Source: an uncultured Sutterella sp.
GTDB lineage: Bacteria > Pseudomonadota > Gammaproteobacteria > Burkholderiales > Burkholderiaceae_F
Length of the DNA stretch: 64,000 bases
Assembly (NCBI GenBank): GCA_905194315.1
Contig: CAJJRX010000004.1
Location: 1-64,000 of the forward strand
Direction: 5' to 3'
A program made the position numbers and the translations under genes. The notes under the pieces are model-generated. The model was not told the origin of the DNA. It made no database searches and worked only from the letters and a program-made list of their open reading frames with translations. Positions within the stretch are counted from its first letter, which is position 1; every line of letters starts with the position of its first letter. Below are positions 27,094-34,347 of the stretch, piece by piece.

Positions 27094-27975
27094 TTAGTAG
27101 TTCACACGACGTTCGATGAAGCGGAACTGCACAACCGTCAGTGCAATCACCATCACCATCAGGACCACGGACTGGGCCGCGGAGCCGCCAAAGTCCATGT
27201 TACGGAAGCCGTCCACAAAGACCTTGTACACAAGCACATTGGTTTCCTGCCCCGGACCGCCCATTGTTGTCGCATCCACGATAGCGAACGTATCAAAGAA
27301 CGCGTACACAACATTCATAACGAGAAGGAAGAAGGTCGTCGGACTCAGGAGCGGGAATACGACGGACCAGAAACGGCGGAACGGACCCGCGCCGTCCATG
27401 GCGGCAGCTTCAAGAAGCGAACGGGGAATCGCCTGCAGTCCGGCGAGGAAGAAAATGAAGTTGTAGCTCACCTGCTTCCAGATGGCTGCAATCACAATCA
27501 GTGTCAGAGCCTGATTGGCATTGACCAGATAGTCCCATTCAATGCCCATCTGGCGCATCACATAGGAGAGCACCCCGAGCGTCGGATTGAAAATGAACAT
27601 CCAGAGCACACCGGCAACTGCAGGTGCAACCGCGTAAGGCAGAATGAGGAATGTCTTGTAGGCATTGGCGCCGCGGATGACACGGTCCGCACAGACGGCG
27701 AGTGTCAGACTGATCGCGAGCCCCAGACCTGCCACAAGGACAGAAAAGAGCATTGTTACTTTGAAACTGCTCAAATAGTTAGGATCCGCAAAGAGCGTCT
27801 TGAAGTTATCAAGACCGACAAATACGGAGGAGGTCCCGAACGCGTCCTGCTGAAGTACCGACTGGTACATCGCCTGACCCGCGGGCAAAAAGAAAAAGAT
27901 CAGCGTAATTGCCAGCTGCGGGGCGACCAGCAGGAAAGGCAGCCAGCGACTTTTGAAAACGACTCGTTTTTCCAC
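27094..27975 (-). CDS. ugpA: Glycerol-3-phosphate ABC importer permease
   Basis: A 293-residue permease of the MalF/UgpA type, partner of UgpE. Its start region FKSRWLPFLLVAPQL matches E. coli UgpA closely, which supports the GTG at 27975; the longer in-frame reading from 28071 would add 32 residues with no family match. The EAA loop reads EAAAMDGAGPFRRFW near residue 205. It follows ugpB after 188 bases that hold two hairpins. Confidence 0.92.
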   Translation of the reverse strand: MEKRVVFKSRWLPFLLVAPQLAITLIFFFLPAGQAMYQSVLQQDAFGTSSVFVGLDNFKTLFADPNYLSSFKVTMLFSVLVAGLGLAISLTLAVCADRVIRGANAYKTFLILPYAVAPAVAGVLWMFIFNPTLGVLSYVMRQMGIEWDYLVNANQALTLIVIAAIWKQVSYNFIFFLAGLQAIPRSLLEAAAMDGAGPFRRFWSVVFPLLSPTTFFLLVMNVVYAFFDTFAIVDATTMGGPGQETNVLVYKVFVDGFRNMDFGGSAAQSVVLMVMVIALTVVQFRFIERRVNY

Positions 27976-28106
27976 TTTGATACTCTGGCTAAGAAAGGCA
28001 ACGAAACCGTCAGCCAAATAACCCAAACAGCCGTGGAGGGAAAGACCTTCTCTCACGGCTTTCGGGTGCACATTCTACAGCAAATCCCTGTGATTTCAGA
28101 TACCCG

Positions 28107-28134
28107 CTGAAGGAGGAGAACTCCCCTCCTTCAG
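28107..28134 (-). other. Intercistronic hairpin between ugpB and ugpA
   Basis: CTGAAGGAG and CTCCTTCAG form a perfect 9-bp stem about 30 bases past the ugpB stop. A second hairpin (AGCCGTG with CACGGCT) follows near 28030-28065. Neither has a T-tract. In binding-protein operons such hairpins commonly stabilise the upstream message so that more binding protein is made; that role here is inference. Confidence 0.6.
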
Positions 28135-28163
28135 TAGGAGATTTCAACAGAGCTGCCGAGCCA

Positions 28164-29483
28164 TTAACGGGACTGCTGACGTTCGAACTTTTCCAGTTCA
28201 GCGTTACCGCGTTCGACCACAGTCTTGAGGGCGTCCTTAGCCGAGGCCTTGCCGGACCAGATCTTTTCGAACTCTTCGTCAACGATCGTACGGATGGCAG
28301 GGAGATTGCCGAGGCGGATACCGCGACTCTTTTCAGTGGTCTTGAGCATCTGCTTCACAGCAACGTCAGCACCCGGGTTTTCTTCATAGTAACCGGACTT
28401 CTTCGTGAGCTCGAAGGCTTCCATGGTCACAGGGAGGTAACCCGTACGCTGATGGTTGGCTGCCTGAACCTTCGGATCGGAGAGGAAGTTGAAGAACTCG
28501 GCCACGCAGCGGTTTTCCGCTTCAGGCTTGCCGGCCATCGCCCAGAGCGAGGCACCACCAATGGCGGTGTTCTGCGGAGCGTTAGGCACATCTTCATAGT
28601 AGGGCAGCGTGGAGGTGCCGTATTCGAACTTGGCGTTACGGCGGATGTTACCCAGAGAACCGGAGGAGCCCATGTTGATCGCGCATTCACCGGAGTAGAA
28701 GGCGGCGTCAGCATGGTTGCCGCGGCCCTTGTAAACAAACAGACCTTCCTTGTTCCAGCGTTCGAGATCTTCAAGATGGCGCACATGCAGCGGGGAATCA
28801 ATCTTCAGACGGGCATCAATGCCGCCAAAGCCGTTGTTCTTCGTTGCGTATTCAACGTTGTGCCAGGTCGAGAAGCTTTCAAGCTGCGTCCAGCCGATCC
28901 AGGAGGTCGTCATCGGGCAGGCTTCACCGGCAGCTTTGAGCTTGCGGGCGGCTTCTTCGATCTGTTTCCAGGTCTTGGGAAGATGTTCAGCATCGGTCGG
29001 GAGACCGGCGGCTTTGAACTTGGAGAGGTTGAGGTAGAGAACAGTAGTGGAGGAATTGAACGGGAAGCTCATCATGCTTCCGTCGGGCAGAGAATAGTAA
29101 CCGTAAACAGCAGGGATATAAGCCTTGGGGTCAAACTTGAATCCGGCCTTGGCCATGAGCTGTCCCACAGGAACAACAGCACCGCCGCTGTACATCATCG
29201 TAGCCGTACCGACTTCAAACACCTGCAGAATATTCGGGGAACGTTTTGCACGGTGAGCGGCAATACCGGACGACATCGTCTGGTCATAAGAGCCTTTATA
29301 GATTGAGGTCAGGTGGCACTGCGGCACCTTTTCATTGAACTGGGAGGTAAGATCAGCCACCCAGTCACCGAGGGTGTTAGCCATCGCATGCCAGAAGGTG
29401 ATTTCGGTCGGAGCGGCCTGAACAGAACCAGCCGCTAAAAGGGAGGCCGCCATCACACCGGCAGCGAGTGTCTTTTTGCTCAT
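28164..29483 (-). CDS. ugpB: Glycerol-3-phosphate-binding periplasmic protein
   Basis: A 439-residue solute-binding protein that captures glycerol-3-phosphate or its diesters in the periplasm and delivers them to UgpAEC. The signal peptide is clear (MSKKTLAAG, hydrophobic core, cleavage after VQA near residue 23). Stretches shared with E. coli UgpB include ITFWHAM, GIAAHR, LQVFEVGTATMM, SFPFNSST, ATKNNGFGGIDA and GGASLWAMAGK. AAGGAGTTTC sits just before the ATG. It is the first gene of ugpBAEC. No glycerophosphodiesterase gene (ugpQ) is present here. Confidence 0.95.
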   Translation of the reverse strand: MSKKTLAAGVMAASLLAAGSVQAAPTEITFWHAMANTLGDWVADLTSQFNEKVPQCHLTSIYKGSYDQTMSSGIAAHRAKRSPNILQVFEVGTATMMYSGGAVVPVGQLMAKAGFKFDPKAYIPAVYGYYSLPDGSMMSFPFNSSTTVLYLNLSKFKAAGLPTDAEHLPKTWKQIEEAARKLKAAGEACPMTTSWIGWTQLESFSTWHNVEYATKNNGFGGIDARLKIDSPLHVRHLEDLERWNKEGLFVYKGRGNHADAAFYSGECAINMGSSGSLGNIRRNAKFEYGTSTLPYYEDVPNAPQNTAIGGASLWAMAGKPEAENRCVAEFFNFLSDPKVQAANHQRTGYLPVTMEAFELTKKSGYYEENPGADVAVKQMLKTTEKSRGIRLGNLPAIRTIVDEEFEKIWSGKASAKDALKTVVERGNAELEKFERQQSR

Positions 29484-30020
29484 ATTGAAACTCCTTTGAG
29501 CAGGGGATGTCTTTTCTAGGCGTCGTTAGCAAGAATCCCCGCGGGATCCCCCTGCGACACTTCCATATAGGAGGAAAGACTGACTCCTGAGCTCAGGCCA
29601 GACAAGCGCTGACACTAAGCCTGACCTCGATCATAGGGGAAAGACGGGTCGACTGTCTACGCAGAGCAAGGCATTATTTCTTTGGTATGGGGGCTGATTT
29701 CCCTATTCAATCAAAGACTTAATCGAACATTAAGGAAAAACCTAGGAATTACCCTTACTTCCATTGATCAATAAATTCCATTAGTACTTTTGGAATAAAA
29801 AAATACCTCCTTGGGAATACAACAGAGAAAATCTGTTCCACTGCCGCTGCCGGGTGCCTTCGCTGTTCCGCACCGGGCGCGAGGCACGGCAGCTGCCTGT
29901 TGTGCGCCGGTCAAGCGCAAAAAGAGCAGAAAAAAAGATGGACCCGCGAGAGAAGTCGGAGGAACAAGTGACAAACTCAGCGCGAGTCCAAAACCGGCCA
30001 TGAATAAGAAAAGCCAGAAA
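29484..30020. other. Non-coding gap upstream of ugpB
   Basis: This 537-base gap carries the ugpB promoter region on its left side and the downstream flank of the small ImuB-like gene on its right. A 140-codon minus-strand open frame crosses part of it (29768-30190), but it overlaps the ImuB-like gene in another frame and has no recognisable domains. I see no confident terminator. Confidence 0.5.
29598..29626 (-). promoter_or_regulatory. Possible PhoB-type repeats upstream of ugpB
   Basis: On the minus strand three GTCA/GTCT half-sites (in GGTCAGG, GTGTCAG and TTGTCTG) are spaced 12 and 10 bases apart, about 115-145 bases before ugpB. A PHO box is a tandem of CTGTCA-type repeats at 11-base spacing, and ugp operons are PhoB-regulated in E. 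coli. The match is imperfect. Confidence 0.3.
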
Positions 30021-30386
30021 TCAGACAAACAGACCTTCAAGATACCAGCCGCCGTCTTTGACTGATCTTGAGAGCCAGACAGAGGTACCATCGGTGCGGA
30101 CCGCCCGCACATAAAGACGGGAACGGTCCCGGGAGAACCGGGCGCGTCCGAGACTCTTAAGCGGTCCCATATACTGCGGCACTCCGTCACGAACCTTCAG
30201 AGGAAGCGCCTCACGGTAGACAAATGTGGGCAGACGGTCGGTGCTCTCGAGCGTCCCCTGTTCGGGGGCGGGAGCCGGAATTTCACGCCGCAGTGTTGCT
30301 TCCAGCGCAAGCGCCTCGCGCGGATTGTTCAGATCAAATACACGTCCGCCGCCGAGACGGGTTTTCAGCACTTCACTCAAAGCCAT
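30021..30386 (-). CDS. Small protein resembling the C-terminal module of ImuB
   Basis: A 121-residue protein directly downstream of imuA (23 bases). Its last 70 residues follow the pattern at the very end of ImuB proteins: a REALPLKVRDGVP segment, GPLKSLG, then DGTSVWLSR and GGWYLEGLFV, which parallels the family's WxHGxF ending. The first 35 residues (EVLKTRLGGGRVF) also fit the segment just before that module. The Y-family polymerase-like core and clamp-binding motif are absent. It is not simply a truncated ORF, because AAGGAG stands eight bases before the ATG. It could be a stand-alone partner of ImuA or a relic that kept its expression signals. Family assignment is by eye. Confidence 0.6.
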   Translation of the reverse strand: MALSEVLKTRLGGGRVFDLNNPREALALEATLRREIPAPAPEQGTLESTDRLPTFVYREALPLKVRDGVPQYMGPLKSLGRARFSRDRSRLYVRAVRTDGTSVWLSRSVKDGGWYLEGLFV

Positions 30387-30409
30387 GATCAGTACTCCTT
30401 ATTCAAAGA

Positions 30410-31141
30410 TCAGGAAGCCATCGCGGGACGAACCTTCCCGAAGGATTTTCTGCGGTTGGCGGGCTGCATATCCGCGCTGATCGCCATACGGCTGAAAGCC
30501 AGAGAGAAACTCACCTCCGCCGGACGCGACCAGATATAGTCGTCGGTCGTAATACGGGCACGCAGCTCCTCCGGTCTGCTTCCTACATAAAGCTGTACAC
30601 GCATAAACGCCGGCGAGCTCACACCCGACATCACAAAAGGACGAATCACAAAGAGTGTCACTCTGCCCTGAGCAGCGGCAAGCTGCAGCCGTGCCATCGC
30701 ACGGAAGTCCTCTCTGGCGCTCAAAGGCGGCAGCCAGGCGACGATCGCATCACATTCTCCGCTCAGCAGGGCCTGCTCGACCGACCAGAACGCATCGCGC
30801 GGCGTTGCCGGCACAGCAAACAGCTGACGCGACAAATCAAGACCTGCTGACTTGAGCCCTTCCTGATAGGGAATCATGGGATGCTCGGGATTGAGCACCC
30901 ACACAACCCGCTTGCACTGAGCAAGCGCACCGAGCAGAATGCCGACCTCGGAGCGGCCGGTTCGCTGCGGATAGAGCTCGATGAGTCTGCCCTGCGGAAA
31001 TCCTCCGCTGAGCGCCTGATCAAGCTGACTGATCCCGGTTGAAAGTACCCGTCGCTGCGAGAGCAGATCATCAAACGTGCTCCCGGCACCATGCGTCCAG
31101 TCGGAAATGAAACGGCGGAAAGTAGAAACGGTACTCGGCAT
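30410..31141 (-). CDS. imuA: ImuA-like RecA-fold translesion synthesis protein
   Basis: A 243-residue protein of the ImuA (SulA/RecA-like) family, a partner of ImuB and DnaE2 in damage-induced mutagenesis. Supporting stretches are RVLSTGISQLDQALSGGFPQGRLIEL (residues 27-52, here in parts), the degenerate nucleotide loop region, RVVWVLNPEHPMIPY, GLDLSRQLFAV and AFWSVEQALLSGECDAIVAWL. I use the ATG at 31141. A TTG at 31330 with AGGAG five bases upstream would add 63 residues that do not look like the family. No imuB polymerase core, no dnaE2 and no LexA box were found nearby, so regulation is unclear. Confidence 0.8.
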   Translation of the reverse strand: MPSTVSTFRRFISDWTHGAGSTFDDLLSQRRVLSTGISQLDQALSGGFPQGRLIELYPQRTGRSEVGILLGALAQCKRVVWVLNPEHPMIPYQEGLKSAGLDLSRQLFAVPATPRDAFWSVEQALLSGECDAIVAWLPPLSAREDFRAMARLQLAAAQGRVTLFVIRPFVMSGVSSPAFMRVQLYVGSRPEELRARITTDDYIWSRPAEVSFSLAFSRMAISADMQPANRRKSFGKVRPAMAS

Positions 31142-31718
31142 ACTCTTTACCCCAAACGAAATTTTTTTACCCAAACGATGAGCGAAAACCGTTATGAACA
31201 CTTCCCGCGACCCGCAGTCCTGGAAAACCGGAAGCAGCGTGAGCGCGGATGAAGCCTGCGGCCTGGAAAGATTAATCAGCTGATCCTCTTCCCTAGGCTT
31301 GAGTTCAGTGTACGCATGTTTTTCGCACAAGTCTACTCCTATGATCCTTATCTCTGTGATCCAGTAAATTACGTATAATTATCAATGATTTACGTTTTAC
31401 GAACTTAAATCATATTCTTTCCTGAATCGTCGCTGCGGTGCAGGGTTATGCCGCCTGCAGACGATCTGCCCGTCCGTTCGGAGAGATTTTTTTGAGGATC
31501 ATTTTCTGGAATATTCTTCCGGAAAATTGACCTGCATCAACAAGTTCTCATATTTTTTGCCGCCCGTCCGGTAGTGCTCTCCTTCACAGCTCCTCACAAA
31601 GCCGGTTCTGTGCATAAAACTCAATGCCGGCGGATTTTCGTTAAACTTAGAGCAGCTTTTTGAATGTGAATGCCGCTTACCGGAAAGCCGGTTCTTTCCG
31701 GACGGCGAATCCAAGGTT
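31142..31718. other. Divergent gap between imuA and yggS
   Basis: This 577-base divergent region is AT-rich in its middle (31330-31440), with three TTTACG/TTACG direct repeats between 31366 and 31402. An in-frame upward extension of imuA begins at 31330. No CTGT-N8-ACAG LexA box was found, and I see no further gene. Confidence 0.5.
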
Positions 31719-32444
31719 ATGAGTGAATTAAAACCCGGTCTTGAAGACCGACTTAAAACCGTTCGCCAACGTCTTGTTGACGCTGCTCAGGGAGCGGGAC
31801 GTCCGCCTGAAAGCGTGACGCTGATTGCCGTGAGCAAAACCTTTCCCGCCTCTGCCGTGGAGGTTGCCTACCGCGCAGGACTTCGCGAGTTCGGGGAAAA
31901 CTATGTGCAGGAAGGGGTGGAGAAAGTCATCTACTTCAGAGAGCATCACCCGGAGGATCCCGGCATATGGCATTTCATCGGGCCGCTTCAGTCAAACAAA
32001 TCACGGCTTGTCGCCGAGCACTTTGACTGGATGCATACCGTTGACCGGCTGAAAATCGCACAGCGTCTCTCGGCTCAGCGTCCGGCAGCCATGGCGCCGC
32101 TCAATGTACTGATCGAAGTCAACGTCGACGGTGAGGAAACCAAATCAGGTGTGAGCCCGGAGCAGGCTCTTGACCTTGCCCGTGAAGTGATGAAACTGCC
32201 GAACCTGAAGCTGCGCGGTTTCATGACTATTCCCGCACCTGCACAGACCCTCGAGGCGCAGCGCAGACCGTTTGCCCGTCTGCGCGAACTCCTTGCCCTG
32301 GCGCAGAAAGAGTTCCCGGCGCTTGACACGCTTTCAATGGGCATGTCTGCCGACATGCCTGCCGCCATTCTGGAGGGGGCGACACTGGTGCGTGTGGGCT
32401 CCGCGCTGTTCGGTCCCCGGGACTACGGACAGAAAAAAAACTGA
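31719..32444 (+). CDS. yggS: YggS-family PLP homeostasis protein
   Basis: A 241-residue PLP-binding protein with an alanine-racemase-type TIM barrel but no known catalytic activity; it buffers pyridoxal phosphate and affects amino acid balance. The PLP lysine is in LIAVSKTFPA near residue 40. ENYVQEG, WHFIGPLQSNK, SMGMSADMPAAI and VRVGSALFG are all family signatures. AAGG lies close before the ATG. It is 15 bases upstream of queH and probably co-transcribed with it. Confidence 0.95.
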   Translation: MSELKPGLEDRLKTVRQRLVDAAQGAGRPPESVTLIAVSKTFPASAVEVAYRAGLREFGENYVQEGVEKVIYFREHHPEDPGIWHFIGPLQSNKSRLVAEHFDWMHTVDRLKIAQRLSAQRPAAMAPLNVLIEVNVDGEETKSGVSPEQALDLAREVMKLPNLKLRGFMTIPAPAQTLEAQRRPFARLRELLALAQKEFPALDTLSMGMSADMPAAILEGATLVRVGSALFGPRDYGQKKN

Positions 32445-32459
32445 TGGATAATCTGATAA

Positions 32460-33134
32460 ATGGCTGAAAAAATTCTGCTTCACAGCTGCTGCGCGCCCTG
32501 CTCGAGCGCAATTCTCGAATGGCTGCAGCAAAACGGTTACGAACCGACTGTATTTTTCTTCAACCCCAATATCTTTCCCCAGAAAGAATATCTGGTACGG
32601 AAAAACGAATGCGTGCGCTACTACGAAAAGCTCGGCATCCCGTTTTATGACGCCGACTACGACCACGACCTCTGGCGTGAAACCGTCAGAGGGCTCGAGG
32701 ATGAACCCGAACGCGGGGCACGCTGCCGGCAGTGCTTCGGTCTGCGTATGCGTGCTACAGCCCGCAAGGCAAAAGAGCTCGGCATTAAACGCTTCACAAC
32801 AACTCTTGCGGGCAGCCGCTGGAAGCGTCAGGATCAGATCCGTGAAGCCGCCGAGGAGGCTGCAGCCCTCAATCCCGGCACCGAGTACTGGGACAAGGAC
32901 TGGCGTAAGGGAGGTCTGCAGGAACGCAAAAGTGAAATCATCCGTGCCGAGCAGTTCTACAACCAGCTCTGGTGCGGTTGCGAATTCTCCATGGGGCATC
33001 TGCTCAGGCGCCCTGAAAGCGATCTGCCCGAGTATATTCTCGATCTGATTCCGGACGTGAGAAAACGTGAGGAGCGTTTGCAGGCAAAAGCCGAAAAATC
33101 CCTATCAGAAAAGGCTAAAGGTGAAAGTAAGTAG
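32460..33134 (+). CDS. queH: Epoxyqueuosine reductase QueH
   Basis: A 224-residue enzyme that reduces epoxyqueuosine to queuosine at the wobble base of tRNAs with GUN anticodons. QueH is the iron-sulfur, non-cobalamin alternative to QueG. The cysteine motifs are visible: HSCCAPCSS near residues 8-16, CRQCFGLRM near 90-98 and WCGCEFS near 174-180. The length is typical. It lies downstream of yggS and ends in its own terminator. No other queuosine gene is in the window. Confidence 0.93.
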   Translation: MAEKILLHSCCAPCSSAILEWLQQNGYEPTVFFFNPNIFPQKEYLVRKNECVRYYEKLGIPFYDADYDHDLWRETVRGLEDEPERGARCRQCFGLRMRATARKAKELGIKRFTTTLAGSRWKRQDQIREAAEEAAALNPGTEYWDKDWRKGGLQERKSEIIRAEQFYNQLWCGCEFSMGHLLRRPESDLPEYILDLIPDVRKREERLQAKAEKSLSEKAKGESK

Positions 33135-33161
33135 TCACTAACAAAATCTGTTCTGATTCCA

Positions 33162-33197
33162 GGCTGCGACAGCTGAAGCGTCGCAGCCGTTTTTTTT
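33162..33197 (+). terminator. yggS-queH terminator
   Basis: GGCTGCGAC and GTCGCAGCC form a perfect 9-bp stem around nine bases, followed by G and eight T residues. It begins 28 bases after the queH stop. Confidence 0.93.
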
Positions 33198-33338
33198 CGA
33201 GAGTGAGCTCCGCCTCCTGCATACCGCCGCACTTACCTCCTTGCTGCTCTGTCCTCCCGTCCTTTCAGCCCGTTGCGGAGAATCTGCCAACAGCTGCTGT
33301 GAAAACCCAGAAAACCACTGAATTGCAGGAGAATAAAT

Positions 33339-33362
33339 GATAGTAAGTGTTTACTTACTATC
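33339..33362. promoter_or_regulatory. Perfect 24-bp palindromic site
   Basis: GATAGTAAGT and ACTTACTATC are exact inverted repeats around four bases (GTTT). The site sits in a 296-base gap between the queH terminator and the convergent exporter terminator. Just before it, AGGAG stands six bases from an ATG (33337) that would open a 28-codon frame running through the palindrome and the next terminator. The repeat looks like an operator for a dimeric regulator of TetR type, but no regulator gene or target operon is present here. Confidence 0.6.
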
Positions 33363-33376
33363 CCGCGACCGGCATG

Positions 33377-33415
33377 AAAAAAGCTTCACCGCACCGGCTG
33401 CGGGAAGCTTTTTTT
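33377..33415. terminator. Bidirectional terminator between queH and the Mn exporter
   Basis: AAAAAAGCTTC with GAAGCTTTTTT, extended inward by CCGCA with TGCGG, forms a long stem with A and T tracts on either side. It ends the minus-strand exporter gene (15 bases past its stop) and anything transcribed from the left. Confidence 0.9.
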
Positions 33416-33430
33416 GTATCTGAATCGCCG

Positions 33431-33985
33431 TCAGATAAAGATAAAGACGATGAAAATCAGTGCAGAGGCCCAGCGCAGATACTTGAACGGAATCTTTGCG
33501 GCAAACTTTTCTCCCAGAAACACGGCAGGCACGTCAGCGATGAGCATACCGAGGGTCGTTCCTGTCACCACAGCTGGCACAGACTGCATTTTTGCTCCGA
33601 GAAGTGCTGTTGCAAGCTGCGTCTTGTCCCCCATTTCGGCAAGGAAGAAGAGAAACACTGTTGCGGCAAACACCCCGTAACGGGACATCTTCGTGTCACA
33701 GGCCGCGCCGTCATCGAGCTTGTCCGGAATCAGCATCCATACCGCCATCAGCACGAAGGAGGCAATGATAATGCCCTTCATAATCACCGGATCGACAAGT
33801 TCAACAAACGTTGCCCCCGCCCAGGCGGCTATCAGATGGTTGGCAACAGTCGCCGCGAGAATACCCGCCACAATGGGCAGCGGCTTACGGAACCGGGCAG
33901 CCAGGCATAGTGCGAGGAGCTGAGTTTTGTCGCCGATCTCCGCAAAGGCGACCATCGTGGTCATCAGACCGATATCAGTTAACAT
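33431..33985 (-). CDS. mntX: Gdt1/UPF0016-family manganese exporter
   Basis: A 184-residue inner-membrane protein with six hydrophobic segments in two related halves. Each half carries the family signature, AEIGDKTQLLAL near residue 13 and AEMGDKTQLATA near residue 108. Bacterial members (MneA in Vibrio, MntX in Neisseria) export Mn2+. The ATG at 33985 aligns with homologue starts. A yybP-ykoY riboswitch in its leader strongly supports Mn export. The symbol is used by similarity to the betaproteobacterial protein. Confidence 0.9.
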   Translation of the reverse strand: MLTDIGLMTTMVAFAEIGDKTQLLALCLAARFRKPLPIVAGILAATVANHLIAAWAGATFVELVDPVIMKGIIIASFVLMAVWMLIPDKLDDGAACDTKMSRYGVFAATVFLFFLAEMGDKTQLATALLGAKMQSVPAVVTGTTLGMLIADVPAVFLGEKFAAKIPFKYLRWASALIFIVFIFI

Positions 33986-34000
33986 TTGGGATTTTTTTGA

Positions 34001-34053
34001 GGACACTGGCAGCTGCAAAACGATGCGACGATACACTCCCGCCTGCCATGTCC
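34001..34053 (-). promoter_or_regulatory. Hairpin between riboswitch and exporter start
   Basis: GGACATGGCAG and CTGCCAGTGTCC pair with a small bulge in the leader, ending 15 bases before the start codon. It may be part of the expression platform that exposes or hides the translation start when Mn2+ binds. Confidence 0.4.
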
Positions 34054-34076
34054 GGTTTTAGTGCGGAAAGTGTTCG

Positions 34077-34200
34077 CCACAGGTCTTGTCGCCAATCTGG
34101 ATTATTGGTCACGTACCACGCCTGAAAAGATGGGGTCTATCTGGCGAGTATGTTGATACGTGAGCTCGGGCCGGCAGGCCCGATGACTACTCCCCTGTAG
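34077..34200 (-). promoter_or_regulatory. yybP-ykoY manganese riboswitch
   Basis: On the minus strand the 124-base element starts CTACAGGGGAGTAG and includes TCAACATACTCGCC and the closing AAGACCTGTGG. CTACAGG and CCTGTGG pair as helix P1. The GGGGAGTAG and ACATACT segments are the conserved core of this Mn2+-sensing class, and the strong hairpin CGGGCCTGCCGGCCCG lies between them as P2. It lies directly upstream of a Gdt1-type Mn exporter, the typical arrangement in Proteobacteria. Mn2+ binding would turn on export. Confidence 0.92.
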
Positions 34201-34210
34201 AGGAAGGGGC

Positions 34211-34216
34211 ATTATA
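34211..34216 (-). promoter_or_regulatory. -10 box of the riboswitch-exporter transcript
   Basis: A perfect TATAAT on the minus strand ends about ten bases before the riboswitch P1. No good -35 box is seen at 17 bases. Confidence 0.6.
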
Positions 34217-34347
34217 GCCGAATTTAGTGTCGCGTGACCGCTTGAGCGGTACAGAGAAACGACGTTTTTGCTCTTTCTCATCCGCGGCGGTGTTTCTGGC
34301 GCCGACGTACTACAATTTCAAGAAAAACAAAACGTCGAGGTTCTCCT

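Noticed and set aside
29768..30190. A 140-codon minus-strand frame near the ImuB-like gene.
   Set aside because: It overlaps the ImuB-like gene in another frame, has no ribosome binding site and reads as low-complexity sequence.
31142..31718. Search for a LexA box in front of imuA.
   Set aside because: No CTGT-N8-ACAG pattern was found; the nearest CTGT (about 31354) lacks the second half.
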